From the NCBI GenBank assembly GCA_902762955.1, contig CACWQH010000008.1:1-64000 (forward strand): a DNA stretch of 64,000 nt, read 5' to 3'. Position 1 is the first letter of the stretch. Every line of letters starts with the position of its first letter. Under the pieces are notes generated by a model that did not search any database, was not told where the DNA came from, and saw only the letters and a list, made by a program, of their open reading frames with translations. Positions 1 through 8,943 of this stretch are shown piece by piece. The stretch is from an uncultured Lachnospiraceae bacterium (GTDB taxonomy: Bacteria > Bacillota > Clostridia > Lachnospirales > Lachnospiraceae). The position numbers and the translations under genes are program-made.

Positions 1-106
1 AGCGTGTCCTTCGAAGACCTTATATATGATAAGCACCCTTAAGAAAACTCACTCCGGCAGTTACACCCTTTATATCCTGCCGACTATCACCTCGACAAAC
101 CGAAAT
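1..106. other. non-coding left edge downstream of argB
   Basis: No open frame with a start and ribosome binding site is visible here on either strand. It lies just 3' of argB. A weak inverted repeat (GGCAG ... CTGCC, about 58-82) could be a leader or terminator stem, but it has no U tract. The next arginine gene, if any, lies beyond the window. Confidence 0.4.
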
Positions 107-988
107 TTAATTACTTACTATTGCGGTTCCGATACCTTTCTCAGTGAAGAACTCAAGCAGTAGACAGTGCTCTACTCGTCCGTCGAGCATATGGACACGC
201 GATACTCCGTTCTTCATAGCCTCGATACAATTGGAAAGCTTTGGAAGCATTCCACCTCCGACTACACCTTTATCTATAAAGCTTTGAGCTTCTTCTATAG
301 TCATCTCTGATACAAGAGTGGATTTATCTTCAGGATCCATAAATACTCCCTCTATATCTGTAAGGAATACCAATTTTTCTGCATTGATAGCTGTAGCTAC
401 TGCGCAGGCTGCATCATCTGCATTGATATTGTAGCCGTGGAAATCTTCTTCGCTGTAGCCTATAGGTGCAATTACAGGGATGAAATCATTTTCGATAAGG
501 GTATCGATAAGAGTATGATCAGTTTCTGTAACCTCACCTACATATCCGATATCTTTTCCATCACTGAATTTCTTTTTTACCTTTAATATACCGGAATCTT
601 TACCGCTTATACCAACAGCACGAAGTCCAAGCTTTTGCATATGTGATACAAGACTCTTGTTTACCTTTGAAAGAACCATCTCGGCAACCTCAAGGGTTTC
701 CTCGTCAGTTACACGAAGTCCGTTTATAAATTCAGACTCCTTGCCAATCTTTTTAAGCCATGCGCTTATCTCCTTACCACCGCCATGAACAACTATAGGC
801 TTCATTCCGATAAGCTTAAGAAGTGCTACGTCCTTTATAACATTATATTTTAAGTTTTCATCAACCATGGCACTTCCACCGTATTTTACAACAACCTTGG
901 TTCCGTTAAATTTTTGTATGTACGGAAGTGCTTCTATAAGTGTCTGTGCTTTGGCAAGAACAGCATCCATCGAATTATTGTTAGTCAT
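107..988 (-). CDS. argB: acetylglutamate kinase
   Basis: It phosphorylates N-acetylglutamate with ATP, the second step of arginine synthesis by the acetylated route, in the cytoplasm. The 293-residue length is normal for the family. Visible motifs are the N-terminal KYGGSAM nucleotide loop, [10 protein letters not shown], and a C-terminal GGGMLPKL followed by [11 protein letters not shown] chose the ATG at 988 rather than the upstream in-frame start at 1009 because GAGG lies about 8 bases before it. It is the last visible gene of the leftward argC-argJ-argB series and follows argJ by about 84 bases. The C-terminal part resembles arginine-inhibited enzymes, but feedback control is inference from the family. 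Confidence 0.96.
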   Translation of the reverse strand: MTNNNSMDAVLAKAQTLIEALPYIQKFNGTKVVVKYGGSAMVDENLKYNVIKDVALLKLIGMKPIVVHGGGKEISAWLKKIGKESEFINGLRVTDEETLEVAEMVLSKVNKSLVSHMQKLGLRAVGISGKDSGILKVKKKFSDGKDIGYVGEVTETDHTLIDTLIENDFIPVIAPIGYSEEDFHGYNINADDAACAVATAINAEKLVFLTDIEGVFMDPEDKSTLVSEMTIEEAQSFIDKGVVGGGMLPKLSNCIEAMKNGVSRVHMLDGRVEHCLLLEFFTEKGIGTAIVSN

Positions 989-1072
989 TTTATATTCCTC
1001 TTCTTTCAATATTATAATTAATAGTACATATTATAAGTTCAGATTTAACACCAAGCATTATATCACAAAATC

Positions 1073-2302
1073 TTATGAACGATAATCTGCGTTTATCTTA
1101 ACATAATCATAGGTAAGGTCGCAACCCCATGCAACAGCTTCCGCATCTCCCATATGAAGCTCACATTCTGCGGTTATCTCCTTTGGCTCAAGAATTCTTA
1201 AAGCTTCCTCTTCTGAAAACTCCGGAAGTGTGCCCTTATCAATAAGCTTGATTGAGCCTGCCTCACTTACCATGGTTATATCTACCTTATCAGGATCAAA
1301 CTCTGCACCCGAGTACCCCATCGCACAGAAGATTCTTCCGCAATTTGCATCCTTACCAAATATTGCCGCTTTAGTAAGATTTGAAGTGATGACTGACTTT
1401 GCAATAATTCTTGCTGTTTCATAATCAGGAGCACCGGTTACATGTGCGGTGAAAAGTCTTGTTGCCCCTTCTCCGTCCTCAGCAATATTTTTTGCAAGGA
1501 ACTCACACACTGTATATAGTACTTCATAAAATGTTTTGTAGTCGTCAGTATTTTTGTCATCTATCACATTATTCGAAGCAAGTCCGTTTGCCATAAAAAT
1601 CACTGTATCATTGGTTGAGGTATCACCGTCAACGGAAACCATATTAAAGGTTTTATCGATCACAGCACGCAATGTAGAAAGTGCAAGATCGTAATCAATA
1701 TTAACATCCGACATCAGATAACCGAGCATGGTTCCCATATTTGGATGTATCATACCCGAGCCCTTACACATAGCACCGATACGGCAGGTCTTTCCTGATA
1801 TCTCAAACTCAACTGCGATATCCTTCTTATGTGTATCGGTAGTCATAATAGCCTTAGCTGCATTTTCCGCTTCCTCAGGTGCATCAGAAAGCTTACCCGA
1901 AAGTTCCTTTACACCATTTACAATCTTTTCTATAGGAAGCTGTGGACCAATGACACCGGTCGAACCGCAAACCACATATTCAGGTGCTATACCCATAGCC
2001 TCATTTACCGCATCTGCAGTAAGCTTACAGCTCTCCAAACCCTGCTCGCCGGTTGCGGCATTGGCTATACCTGTATTTACTACAACTGCCTGAGCTTTTT
2101 TAGTTTCATTTACAAGCTTCATATCCCATTTAACAGGAGCTGCTTTAACCTTATTTCTTGTAAATGTACCGACACAGGTTGCCGGTACCTCGCTTACCAG
2201 AAACATCAAATCCCTGTTGCTTCCGGATGGCTTAATGCCAACTCGCATGCTGGCACATTTATATCCCTTTGCAGCTGTTATGCCGCCATCTATTATCTTC
2301 AT
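1073..2302 (-). CDS. argJ: bifunctional ornithine acetyltransferase / N-acetylglutamate synthase
   Basis: It recycles the acetyl group from N-acetylornithine to glutamate and may also use acetyl-CoA. The 409-residue precursor is expected to cleave itself into alpha and beta chains before a conserved Thr; here that is Thr191 in HPNMGTMLGYL, with Gly rather than the common Ala at -1. Other family signatures are FTRNKVKAAPV near residue 47 and the NTGIANAATG loop near 76. AAAGGA precedes the ATG. It lies between argC (left gap filled by repeat element B1) and argB, so it is probably co-transcribed from the argC promoter. No argA is visible, consistent with the cyclic pathway. Confidence 0.96.
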   Translation of the reverse strand: MKIIDGGITAAKGYKCASMRVGIKPSGSNRDLMFLVSEVPATCVGTFTRNKVKAAPVKWDMKLVNETKKAQAVVVNTGIANAATGEQGLESCKLTADAVNEAMGIAPEYVVCGSTGVIGPQLPIEKIVNGVKELSGKLSDAPEEAENAAKAIMTTDTHKKDIAVEFEISGKTCRIGAMCKGSGMIHPNMGTMLGYLMSDVNIDYDLALSTLRAVIDKTFNMVSVDGDTSTNDTVIFMANGLASNNVIDDKNTDDYKTFYEVLYTVCEFLAKNIAEDGEGATRLFTAHVTGAPDYETARIIAKSVITSNLTKAAIFGKDANCGRIFCAMGYSGAEFDPDKVDITMVSEAGSIKLIDKGTLPEFSEEEALRILEPKEITAECELHMGDAEAVAWGCDLTYDYVKINADYRS

Positions 2303-2324
2303 AATTCATCGTCCTTTCTTTCTA

Positions 2325-2476
2325 GCTTGTACATGATATGTACCATATAAAACTATCGCAGGCACGCTTTCGCTACTCTCAGACGTAACGGTACTAAGCT
2401 CGTAAAATACCTCGCTAAGTACCGACGTCTTCAAAGTACCTGCTTATAGTTTTTATGGTACATACCATGTACAAGC
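2325..2476. repeat. long-hairpin element, family B copy 1 (argC-argJ gap)
   Basis: A 92-base core at 2355-2446 is nearly identical to the core at 3499-3588 and is in the same orientation. The core is itself imperfectly palindromic (GGTACTAAGC ... GCTAAGTACC inside AGACG ... CGTCT). It is enclosed by outer arms unique to this locus: GCTTGTACATG-A-TATGTACC on the left is complementary to GGTACATA-C-CATGTACAAGC on the right. No ORF lies inside. It fills the gap between argC and argJ, so it should be in the arg transcript as a large stem. Confidence 0.85.
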
Positions 2477-2517
2477 ATTTTAGTTTATATATACTTATTT
2501 ATACAGTATAATTTCTG

Positions 2518-3456
2518 TCAGCATAAACCTGTCTCTTCAGGGAGTCCTAACATTATGTTCATGTTTTGAACTGCAGCACCGGAGGCACCCTTTCCGAGAT
2601 TATCGAAGATGGCTGTTACTGCGATTTGATCCTCGTGACCATATACCGCGATTTCAAGATTATTGGTTCCTGCCAAAGCATTGGCATATATGGTTCCAGG
2701 CTTTTCTTCTTCAAAATCTCTTACCTTAATAAAAAACTCATCCTTATAATATTCCTTAAGTCTCTCACAAACTTCTTTAGCTGTCGGCTTTCCATTTAAA
2801 AGTCTGCTCTGAAGCATAACAGTAGTTGCCATTCCCTTATAATAATCATCTACTACCGGTAAAAAGCAAGGTGCATAAAGAAGTCCTGTTACCTTTTGCA
2901 TCTCCGGAATGTGCTTATGCTTAAGTGTACGTCCGTAGATACCCGGAGCAAATAGCTTTTCATCCTTATCAGCCGACTCGTAATCAGCTATCATACTCTT
3001 CCCGCCTCCGGAATAACCTGTGAGTGAATAGCAGGTTAGCGGATAATCCTTCGGAAGAATCCCCATACGTACCAGTGGAGCAACTGTAGAAATCATTCCC
3101 GTTGCGTGACAGCCCGGATTGGCAACTCTTTTTCCCTTTGCAATCTTTTCTCTTGCCTCCTTTGAAATTTCCGGAAATCCGTAAACCCAGTCATCATTGG
3201 TACGATGAGCCGTGGAAGCATCTATTACCTTTACATTATCATTTTCAATCAGTGAAACCGATTCTATCGCAGCCTGATCCGGCAGGCACAAAAATACGAT
3301 ATCCGCTTCATTTAAAAACTTCTTTCTTTCATCGATATCATGTCTTTTATCTTCTGCAATTTTTAAAAGCTCCAAATCCGTACGCGCACCGATTCGGTCG
3401 AAGATCTGTAAGCCGGTTGTTCCGCTTTGTCCGTCTATGTACACCTTTGTACTCAT
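2518..3456 (-). CDS. argC: N-acetyl-gamma-glutamyl-phosphate reductase, short (type 2) form
   Basis: It makes N-acetylglutamate semialdehyde with NADPH, the third step of arginine synthesis. At 312 residues it matches the shorter type 2 family rather than the usual ~345-residue ArgC. The nucleotide-binding start (VYIDGQSGTTGLQI) and the catalytic Cys116 in VANPGCHATG are present. AGAGG precedes the ATG. It is first in the leftward arg operon. The gene is bracketed by two same-orientation copies of repeat B, about 1.1 kb apart, which raises the possibility that it was exchanged or inserted as a unit. Confidence 0.95.
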   Translation of the reverse strand: MSTKVYIDGQSGTTGLQIFDRIGARTDLELLKIAEDKRHDIDERKKFLNEADIVFLCLPDQAAIESVSLIENDNVKVIDASTAHRTNDDWVYGFPEISKEAREKIAKGKRVANPGCHATGMISTVAPLVRMGILPKDYPLTCYSLTGYSGGGKSMIADYESADKDEKLFAPGIYGRTLKHKHIPEMQKVTGLLYAPCFLPVVDDYYKGMATTVMLQSRLLNGKPTAKEVCERLKEYYKDEFFIKVRDFEEEKPGTIYANALAGTNNLEIAVYGHEDQIAVTAIFDNLGKGASGAAVQNMNIMLGLPEETGLC

Positions 3457-3475
3457 AATTTTACCTCTTTCAAGT

Positions 3476-3611
3476 CTTGGATAAATTATTTAAGTATATC
3501 GCAGGCACGCTTTCGCTACTCTCAGACGCAAAGGTACTAAGCTCGACAATACCTCGCTAAGTACCTGCGTCTTCAAAGTACCTGCTTATACACTTAAATA
3601 ATTTATCCAAG
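3476..3611. repeat. long-hairpin element, family B copy 2 (argC leader)
   Basis: The core at 3499-3588 matches copy 1 except for short clusters of substitutions. Its outer arms are different from copy 1 yet complementary to each other: CTTGGATAAATTATTTAAG on the left and CTTAAATAATTTATCCAAG on the right, both at the element ends. It lies between the argC promoter (3663-3691) and the argC start, so it is predicted to fold in the 5' leader of argC mRNA. Confidence 0.87.
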
Positions 3612-3662
3612 CCAATTTAATTTTTCTTGGATACTTCCTATTAAATAGGATAAACTTTGCTC

Positions 3663-3691
3663 ATTATACAACTGCATCGACAAATATGCAA
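3663..3691 (-). promoter_or_regulatory. sigma-A promoter for argC-argJ-argB
   Basis: Read on the minus strand, TTGCAT (3686-3691), a 17-base spacer and TATAAT (3663-3668). It points to argC and leaves a leader of about 200 bases that contains hairpin element B2. Confidence 0.75.
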
Positions 3692-3737
3692 TATATTTTT
3701 AGTATTTTTTGAATATTTTTAAGTTTTCTCTTAATTT

Positions 3738-3787
3738 TATACATTTTTATGCATATTTTATGTATTTTATTCATTATTTTATGCATA
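3738..3787. promoter_or_regulatory. putative ArgR operator pair between argC and argG promoters
   Basis: Two imperfect palindromes of the ARG-box type, TATACATTTTTATGCATA (3738-3755) and TATTCATTATTTTATGCATA (3768-3787), lie between the two divergent arg promoters. They match the known TNTGAATWWWWATTCANA-like pattern only in part. ArgR itself is not in the window. Assignment is inference from position and sequence. Confidence 0.45.
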
Positions 3788-3804
3788 TTTTGTTAAAAAA
3801 ATAA

Positions 3805-3833
3805 TTGCATTTATATCTTTGATAGTATATAAT
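3805..3833 (+). promoter_or_regulatory. sigma-A promoter for argG
   Basis: TTGCAT (3805-3810), 17-base spacer, TATAAT (3828-3833). The transcript would have about a 105-base leader before argG. The putative ArgR sites lie just upstream. Confidence 0.75.
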
Positions 3834-3945
3834 CGAGTACAGTGACTGCAAATAAAGATATTCATTTTCAAAATACAGTCAAATCGAAAAATCATGATAA
3901 GAAAGTTCTTATCTGAAATGTATAATAATTTAGGAGGAAATTAAA

Positions 3946-5166
3946 ATGAAGGAAAAAGTTATACTTGCATACTCAGGCGGACTTGATACTACTGCTATCA
4001 TCCCTTGGTTAAAGGAAACCTATGATTTTGACGTTGTATGTGTATGTATTGATGTTGGACAGGAAAGCGAGCTTGATGGTCTTGAGGAAAGAGCAAAGTA
4101 CTCAGGAGCAGAAAAGCTTTACATACTTGATGTAATAGATGAGTTCTGTGAGGACTACGTTATGCCGGGCGTAAAGGCAGGCTGCGTATACGAAAACAAG
4201 TACCTTCTCGGCACATCATTTGCAAGACCTCTTATCGCTAAGAAGCTTGTAGATATCGCAAGAAAAGAAGGCGCAACTACTATCTGTCATGGTGCTACCG
4301 GTAAGGGTAACGATCAGGTACGTTTTGAGATTAATATAAAGGCTCTTGCACCTGACATCAGAGTTATCGCAACCTGGAGACAGCCTGAATGGACAATGCA
4401 GTCACGTGAGGACGAGATTGCTTACTGTAAGGCACACGGCATCGACCTTCCGTTTGATGCTTCACATTCATACAGCCGTGACAGAAACTTATGGCATATA
4501 AGCCACGAAGGTCTCGAGCTTGAGGATCCTTCACAGGAGCCAAACTGGGATCACCTTCTTGTACTCGGCACTCATCCTGAAAAGGCACCGGATGAAGCTG
4601 AATATGTAACCGTTAAATTTGAAAAGGGTAATCCTGTTGCAGTAAATGGCAAGGAAATGAAGGTTGCAGATGTAATCCGTGAGTTAAACAGACTCGGTGG
4701 CAAGCATGGTGTAGGTATCGTTGATATCGTAGAAAACCGTGTAGTCGGAATGAAGTCACGTGGTGTATATGAGACTCCGGGCGGAACAATTCTTATGGAG
4801 GCTCACAAGCAGCTCGAGGAGCTCATCCTTGACAGAGATACACTTGCATATAAGAAGCTTATCGCAGATAAGTTTGCTGATATGATATATGAAGGAAAGT
4901 GGTTCTGCCCACTTCGTGAAGCACTTCAGGCATTTGTTGAGAGCACTCAGGAGCGTGTAACCGGTGAGGTTAAGTTCAAGCTCTACAAGGGAAACATCAT
5001 AAAGGCAGGTACTACTTCACCATACTCGCTTTATTCAGAGGAGCTTGCATCCTTTACAACCGGTGAGTTATACGACCACAAGGATGCTGAAGGCTTCATC
5101 CACTTATTTGGTCTTTCAATGCAGGTTCGTGCAATGCTTGACCAGAAGAGAGATGGAGATAAGTAA
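3946..5166 (+). CDS. argG: argininosuccinate synthase
   Basis: It joins citrulline and aspartate using ATP, the step before argininosuccinate lyase. The 406-residue length and the N-terminal ATP pyrophosphatase loop AYSGGLDTT (about residues 9-17) are typical, as are the GATGKGNDQVRFE and SYSRDRNLWHISHEG segments. AGGAGG lies 8 bases before the ATG. It is transcribed divergently from argCJB with shared control region, and ends in a strong terminator, so argH is not directly downstream. Confidence 0.97.
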   Translation: MKEKVILAYSGGLDTTAIIPWLKETYDFDVVCVCIDVGQESELDGLEERAKYSGAEKLYILDVIDEFCEDYVMPGVKAGCVYENKYLLGTSFARPLIAKKLVDIARKEGATTICHGATGKGNDQVRFEINIKALAPDIRVIATWRQPEWTMQSREDEIAYCKAHGIDLPFDASHSYSRDRNLWHISHEGLELEDPSQEPNWDHLLVLGTHPEKAPDEAEYVTVKFEKGNPVAVNGKEMKVADVIRELNRLGGKHGVGIVDIVENRVVGMKSRGVYETPGGTILMEAHKQLEELILDRDTLAYKKLIADKFADMIYEGKWFCPLREALQAFVESTQERVTGEVKFKLYKGNIIKAGTTSPYSLYSEELASFTTGELYDHKDAEGFIHLFGLSMQVRAMLDQKRDGDK

Positions 5167-5192
5167 GATATTTTAATCATATAGTTTTATAT

Positions 5193-5244
5193 AAAAAAGC
5201 TGCAATTTTATGTTTCATGTAAGACATAAAATCGCAGCTTTTTT
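5193..5244 (+). terminator. intrinsic terminator after argG
   Basis: AAAAAAGCTGCAATTTTATGT pairs with ACATAAAATCGCAGCTTTTTT around a 10-base loop, with one mismatch, and is followed by a T run. The A/T arms also allow it to serve the leftward gene at 5266. Confidence 0.88.
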
Positions 5245-5265
5245 ACCATATTATTATAATTGTTT

Positions 5266-6096
5266 TTATTGATTATAACAGGCAACCAAATCATTAAATT
5301 TATCATCCGTAATATTTAGAATTCTCATAACGGATGATTGAGAAATCTCATTTTGAAGATATGCAAGGATAAGCCCTCGTTGCTCTCCTTCTTTTCTTCC
5401 TTCTTCCCTCGCCTCTTCTCTTACTTCATTTCTCATATCTTCCAAAACCTTACACATCGTCATCACTCCCTTTTCGTCTTCCTTATAGTATCTTGCCCTT
5501 TTTGCAAGGACATCAAAATTCATGTCATCAGGATTAGTACAGAAGAAATCATGCATTAATCTACCAAGTTCTGTTCCATCATCCTTATATGCTCCATTGA
5601 CATATATTATATGCTCCTCATCATCAAATGATTTATCAGAATCCAGAACAATCCTTTCTACAAAGTATATCGGCTTACCTTCACCAATTACATCATTTTC
5701 TGTAATAAAAATAACATATGTCTCCGGCAACTCGGAAAAATTCTTCCCTTTCATAAGGTACTTTGAATCTAAAGCACTTGAATGATATCTCGCCCTCTTA
5801 AATGAAGCTCCGCTATCCGAACGCTGAATCTCGATATTGTATATCTTATTATCTCTATCAACTGCAAGAACATCAAGACATATACTCCGATTATCGAAGC
5901 TTGAAATATGTACCTGAGTCTTGACACTGATAACGGACAAATCAGACCTATCAAGTATAGTATTCAGTACAAATTCTGCACCCTCTATAAATCCATCAAA
6001 ACATATAGACATAAAGTCATCATCAATGTACCGAAGAATACTAATCCGCTTCAAATCCTCCTCGTGTTCCTTCTCCCTTATTAAGTTGTAATTCAT
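5266..6096 (-). CDS. PD-(D/E)XK nuclease family protein (Rpn/transposase-like)
   Basis: The 276-residue protein has the layout of the PDDEXK_2 family: a nuclease core with LDVLAVDRDNKIYNIEIQ (catalytic-type D ... E-x-Q), followed by a charged helical tail (REEAREEGRKEGEQRG) and a C-terminal helix. Such proteins are common in multiple copies in Clostridia and are often called putative transposases or recombination-promoting nucleases. The start at 6096 is preferred (AAAGG upstream) over the GTG at 6117. It is first in the accessory stretch; a related-fold gene lies at 19648. Its real role is unknown. Confidence 0.8.
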   Translation of the reverse strand: MNYNLIREKEHEEDLKRISILRYIDDDFMSICFDGFIEGAEFVLNTILDRSDLSVISVKTQVHISSFDNRSICLDVLAVDRDNKIYNIEIQRSDSGASFKRARYHSSALDSKYLMKGKNFSELPETYVIFITENDVIGEGKPIYFVERIVLDSDKSFDDEEHIIYVNGAYKDDGTELGRLMHDFFCTNPDDMNFDVLAKRARYYKEDEKGVMTMCKVLEDMRNEVREEAREEGRKEGEQRGLILAYLQNEISQSSVMRILNITDDKFNDLVACYNQ

Positions 6097-6291
6097 GTAT
6101 ATAGTTTTCCTTTCCACCTCTCCAAGTAGATTATATTAGAATGGGAGATTTTTTTCAATATAAAGCTTAATAATTACATATTTTTCCAAATAAATCATTC
6201 AAAATCAAAAATAATAATTTTGCTTTTTACACAAAAAAGCATTATCACGAATAAAGACATCTCATCGCATTAAGAAGTTCCAATTCTTTAT
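6097..6291. other. AT-rich intergenic region
   Basis: No ORF with a ribosome binding site is seen. TGCTTTTT ... AAAAAGCA at 6221-6241 is a weak hairpin that could end the leftward gene at 6292. Confidence 0.4.
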
Positions 6292-6582
6292 TCAACATTT
6301 TTCACAAAATATTTCTATTAATTCATTTAAAGAATCACTTTTATAATATTCTCCATTATCATCAAAATTCAGATACATCCCACCATCACTAACATTGTGT
6401 TTTCTTGCATCATACACTGAATAACAAACCTTATATCCATCCTTATTAATTTTTTCTAAATCAATAAAACTATCTTTTTCTCTGTAATAGATAGATACGC
6501 CATTCATAAGTTTATAACCTTCTTGAATTTTTATAGCATTTGATTCAGCTACGAAATCACAAAATATTTTCTTTAAATCCAT
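6292..6582 (-). CDS. hypothetical 96-residue protein
   Basis: I do not recognise a family. The protein is acidic and soluble, with no signal or membrane segment, and ends in two Cys (FCEKC). GAGGTG precedes the ATG at good spacing, which supports translation. It has alternating beta/alpha-like character (YKLMNGVSIYYREKDSF, GGMYLNFDDNGEYY). It is downstream of the zinc-ribbon/LRR genes in the same direction and may belong to the same transcript. Base composition is AT-rich like its neighbours. Confidence 0.65.
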   Translation of the reverse strand: MDLKKIFCDFVAESNAIKIQEGYKLMNGVSIYYREKDSFIDLEKINKDGYKVCYSVYDARKHNVSDGGMYLNFDDNGEYYKSDSLNELIEIFCEKC

Positions 6583-6647
6583 AATTATTCACCTCGTATC
6601 ATATGTTTCTACATAAATCAAAATAAATTTTGCGTAAAGAAATTATC

Positions 6648-8039
6648 TTATTTATCATATAACCTATACCAAACTCTGTTCAAAACCTGCAATTCAAATT
6701 CTTTATCTTTTTTGTTATATTTTAAATTTTCGATTTCAACATTAAAACGATTCCGCATTTCCATAATTATACTATTTTTCTTTTCTAATTCACTTCTTAC
6801 AAAACTTATTTCCTGATTATTTGCAACTATTTGCTCATCAATAATGCTATTTTTTCTTTCAACCTTTGATTTGTTAAATAAATTAATATAGTTATTGTTA
6901 TATGCTTTCTCATCATAAAGTCTTTGAATTTCTTTTTGAAGCTGCATAAGTTTTGTATTGAAAGTGTTCATTTCATCTTCATTTTTTTTAAGCTCACTTT
7001 GATACTTATATAGTAAATCGTCTATTTCCACAATTTCTTTTTTGGTATCATTAATCTTTTTTTCTATAGATTCTTTGTCTGTATATTCCTTACAGATTAT
7101 ATTTTCAAGCTGTATATCTTTCTCACATATCTTTTTCATTTCTTCAATAGAAATATCTTTTTCATAGAACAACCTAATGTTCATTTTTTCAATTAAATAT
7201 AATGTTGGATTTCTACGTTCCTTATTATATTCTACATCTTCTTTCCATTCATCAATACTATCATAATAATCTTCGTCATACTCAGGAATATCATAATCAT
7301 CATCGCTATATAATATAACATTATTTTTTATATAAACCGCTATAAGATTTTTAAAATCACCTAAAATATCGCCATATTGAACTTCTTCATTTTCAGATTT
7401 TTCTATCACCAGGTATTTTATATACTTTGAATCAATTTCGGGATCGTAATCTATTACATCATTTACGTCATTAAGATAAAAGGTATCCTCCTCAGGTACC
7501 CCCTTATACCATATAAGCAGCTTATTTTTCCCCGTCAAAGAATACAAATATCTCCCATCAAACTCAAAGTTTTTACATTCTTTTATTTCGATATTAAAAA
7601 TCAAATTATCAACACCTGACAATGAACCACTTTCAAACACAATATCAGAATTTATAATAATTGTCTTTATAGACGATTTATTAAAAGCATAAGCTCCAAT
7701 TCTTTTTAATGAACTTGGAAGTTCAACAACATCCACCTCGTCACCATTATTATAAAAATAGCTTCCTGAAAAAGCAGCATTTCCAATATTTTCTAAGCCT
7801 TCAGGCATTTTTGAAAAACTAATTATATCAATTCCTGAAAAAGATTTTCTTTCAATATTAATTAGATTTTGGGGCAAATCGTTGATTCTATTTTTGCAAA
7901 AAGCATCTCCAAAATGTATTATATTACCGCAAAAAAATATTCTATTATTACGAAGCACATCACCAACATAAGTTATCCCATTATGAAGCATATAGGTAAT
8001 CGCAGGCAAATGTAAATTTAATTCATCTGCAACTTTCAA
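6648..8039 (-). CDS. leucine-rich-repeat (BspA/LRR_5-like) protein with C-terminal coiled coil
   Basis: The N-terminal half carries LRR_5-type repeats (for example LPQNLINIERKSFSG, MPEGLENIGNAAFSG, LPSSLKRIGAYAFN). The second half, from about residue 320, is a long charged coiled coil ending near NRVWYRLYDK. There is no signal peptide, unusual for BspA-like proteins, so it may be intracellular. The only possible start is a TTG at 8039 with no ribosome binding site. The frame stays open upstream into the A7 run at 8065-8071 inside the preceding ORF, so this is more likely the second half of a frameshifted or broken gene than a separate one. Sequence is very AT-rich. Confidence 0.7.
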   Translation of the reverse strand: MKVADELNLHLPAITYMLHNGITYVGDVLRNNRIFFCGNIIHFGDAFCKNRINDLPQNLINIERKSFSGIDIISFSKMPEGLENIGNAAFSGSYFYNNGDEVDVVELPSSLKRIGAYAFNKSSIKTIIINSDIVFESGSLSGVDNLIFNIEIKECKNFEFDGRYLYSLTGKNKLLIWYKGVPEEDTFYLNDVNDVIDYDPEIDSKYIKYLVIEKSENEEVQYGDILGDFKNLIAVYIKNNVILYSDDDYDIPEYDEDYYDSIDEWKEDVEYNKERRNPTLYLIEKMNIRLFYEKDISIEEMKKICEKDIQLENIICKEYTDKESIEKKINDTKKEIVEIDDLLYKYQSELKKNEDEMNTFNTKLMQLQKEIQRLYDEKAYNNNYINLFNKSKVERKNSIIDEQIVANNQEISFVRSELEKKNSIIMEMRNRFNVEIENLKYNKKDKEFELQVLNRVWYRLYDK

Positions 8040-8050
8040 AAAAGCTGTTC

Positions 8051-8893
8051 TTATATACTCATTATTTTTTTCTCTTCCTTTTCAGATAGCCAATCGAAAC
8101 ATGTTTCATTATCTGATTCAAAATATAAATCAAATAAATCTGTCTCTAATGAGTTTATTTCCTCAGGTATGAAAATATTTAAATCTCCACCTAGTATTGT
8201 TGTAAGCTCATTAAAATACTGTTCAACCAATCCAACTCCATCATTTGATGATCTTAAACATTCAAGGACATTATCCTCGCAATCCTCATTTCCACTATAT
8301 ACTCCAATCTCATTTTCTATTTTATATAATATTTCTACCCACTTATTTTTTAAAGCTAATAAATCATAGTATTTTTTTGAGTTATTATTTTTTTCTTCAA
8401 TTTGCATTCGTTGGTTTTCCAATTTATTTATAAACTTTTCATATTTATTTTTATTTGCCAAAATAAATTTTAAATCATCATTACATTCCCAAGAAGTTCC
8501 ATCATCAAAAATAATTTTATCAACTTTTAATTCAACCTTTCTTGTTTCATTTGATTTTAAATCAATTATTTTTGTTTCTCCAAATGTTTCGTATGTCCCA
8601 ATAGATAAATCCATATATTTTGCAGTGGTATCTTCCACTGCATCACCAAATTGATCAAAACATTTTATAACCACTTTACAAGCAGCAATAGTTTTATCTG
8701 ATTCATTTAGAAATAAAGATTCAAGCTTTACATTTCCATCAAGTTCAAACAACTTATGCTCAATCAAAATCAATGGACATTTTTCAGCCTCATATGTTTC
8801 TGTATCAATTATAAAATACTTACAGCCGCACTCTCCACAAAACATTTCATCAGAATCCATTATTTTTCCACACTTACAACAATTCACTTTCAT
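8051..8893 (-). CDS. zinc-ribbon protein with beta-sandwich-like middle domain
   Basis: The N-terminus is a zinc ribbon (CCKCGK ... CGECGCKY, residues about 4-24). A middle region of about 100 residues (VVIKCFDQFGDAV ... IIFDDGTSWE) resembles the extracellular-type beta domains (DUF5780/FxLYD-like) found in Clostridial zinc-ribbon proteins, and a helical part follows. I chose the ATG at 8893 because GGAGG lies 9 bases upstream; the first frame start at 8911 has none. It ends 12 bases before the next ORF at an A7 run preceded by AAGGAAGAG, a possible -1 frameshift site. Confidence 0.68.
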   Translation of the reverse strand: MKVNCCKCGKIMDSDEMFCGECGCKYFIIDTETYEAEKCPLILIEHKLFELDGNVKLESLFLNESDKTIAACKVVIKCFDQFGDAVEDTTAKYMDLSIGTYETFGETKIIDLKSNETRKVELKVDKIIFDDGTSWECNDDLKFILANKNKYEKFINKLENQRMQIEEKNNNSKKYYDLLALKNKWVEILYKIENEIGVYSGNEDCEDNVLECLRSSNDGVGLVEQYFNELTTILGGDLNIFIPEEINSLETDLFDLYFESDNETCFDWLSEKEEKKIMSI

Positions 8894-8943
8894 AACAACA
8901 TACCTCCACATTACTTTTGCAATTTTTTACACTATAATATTTA

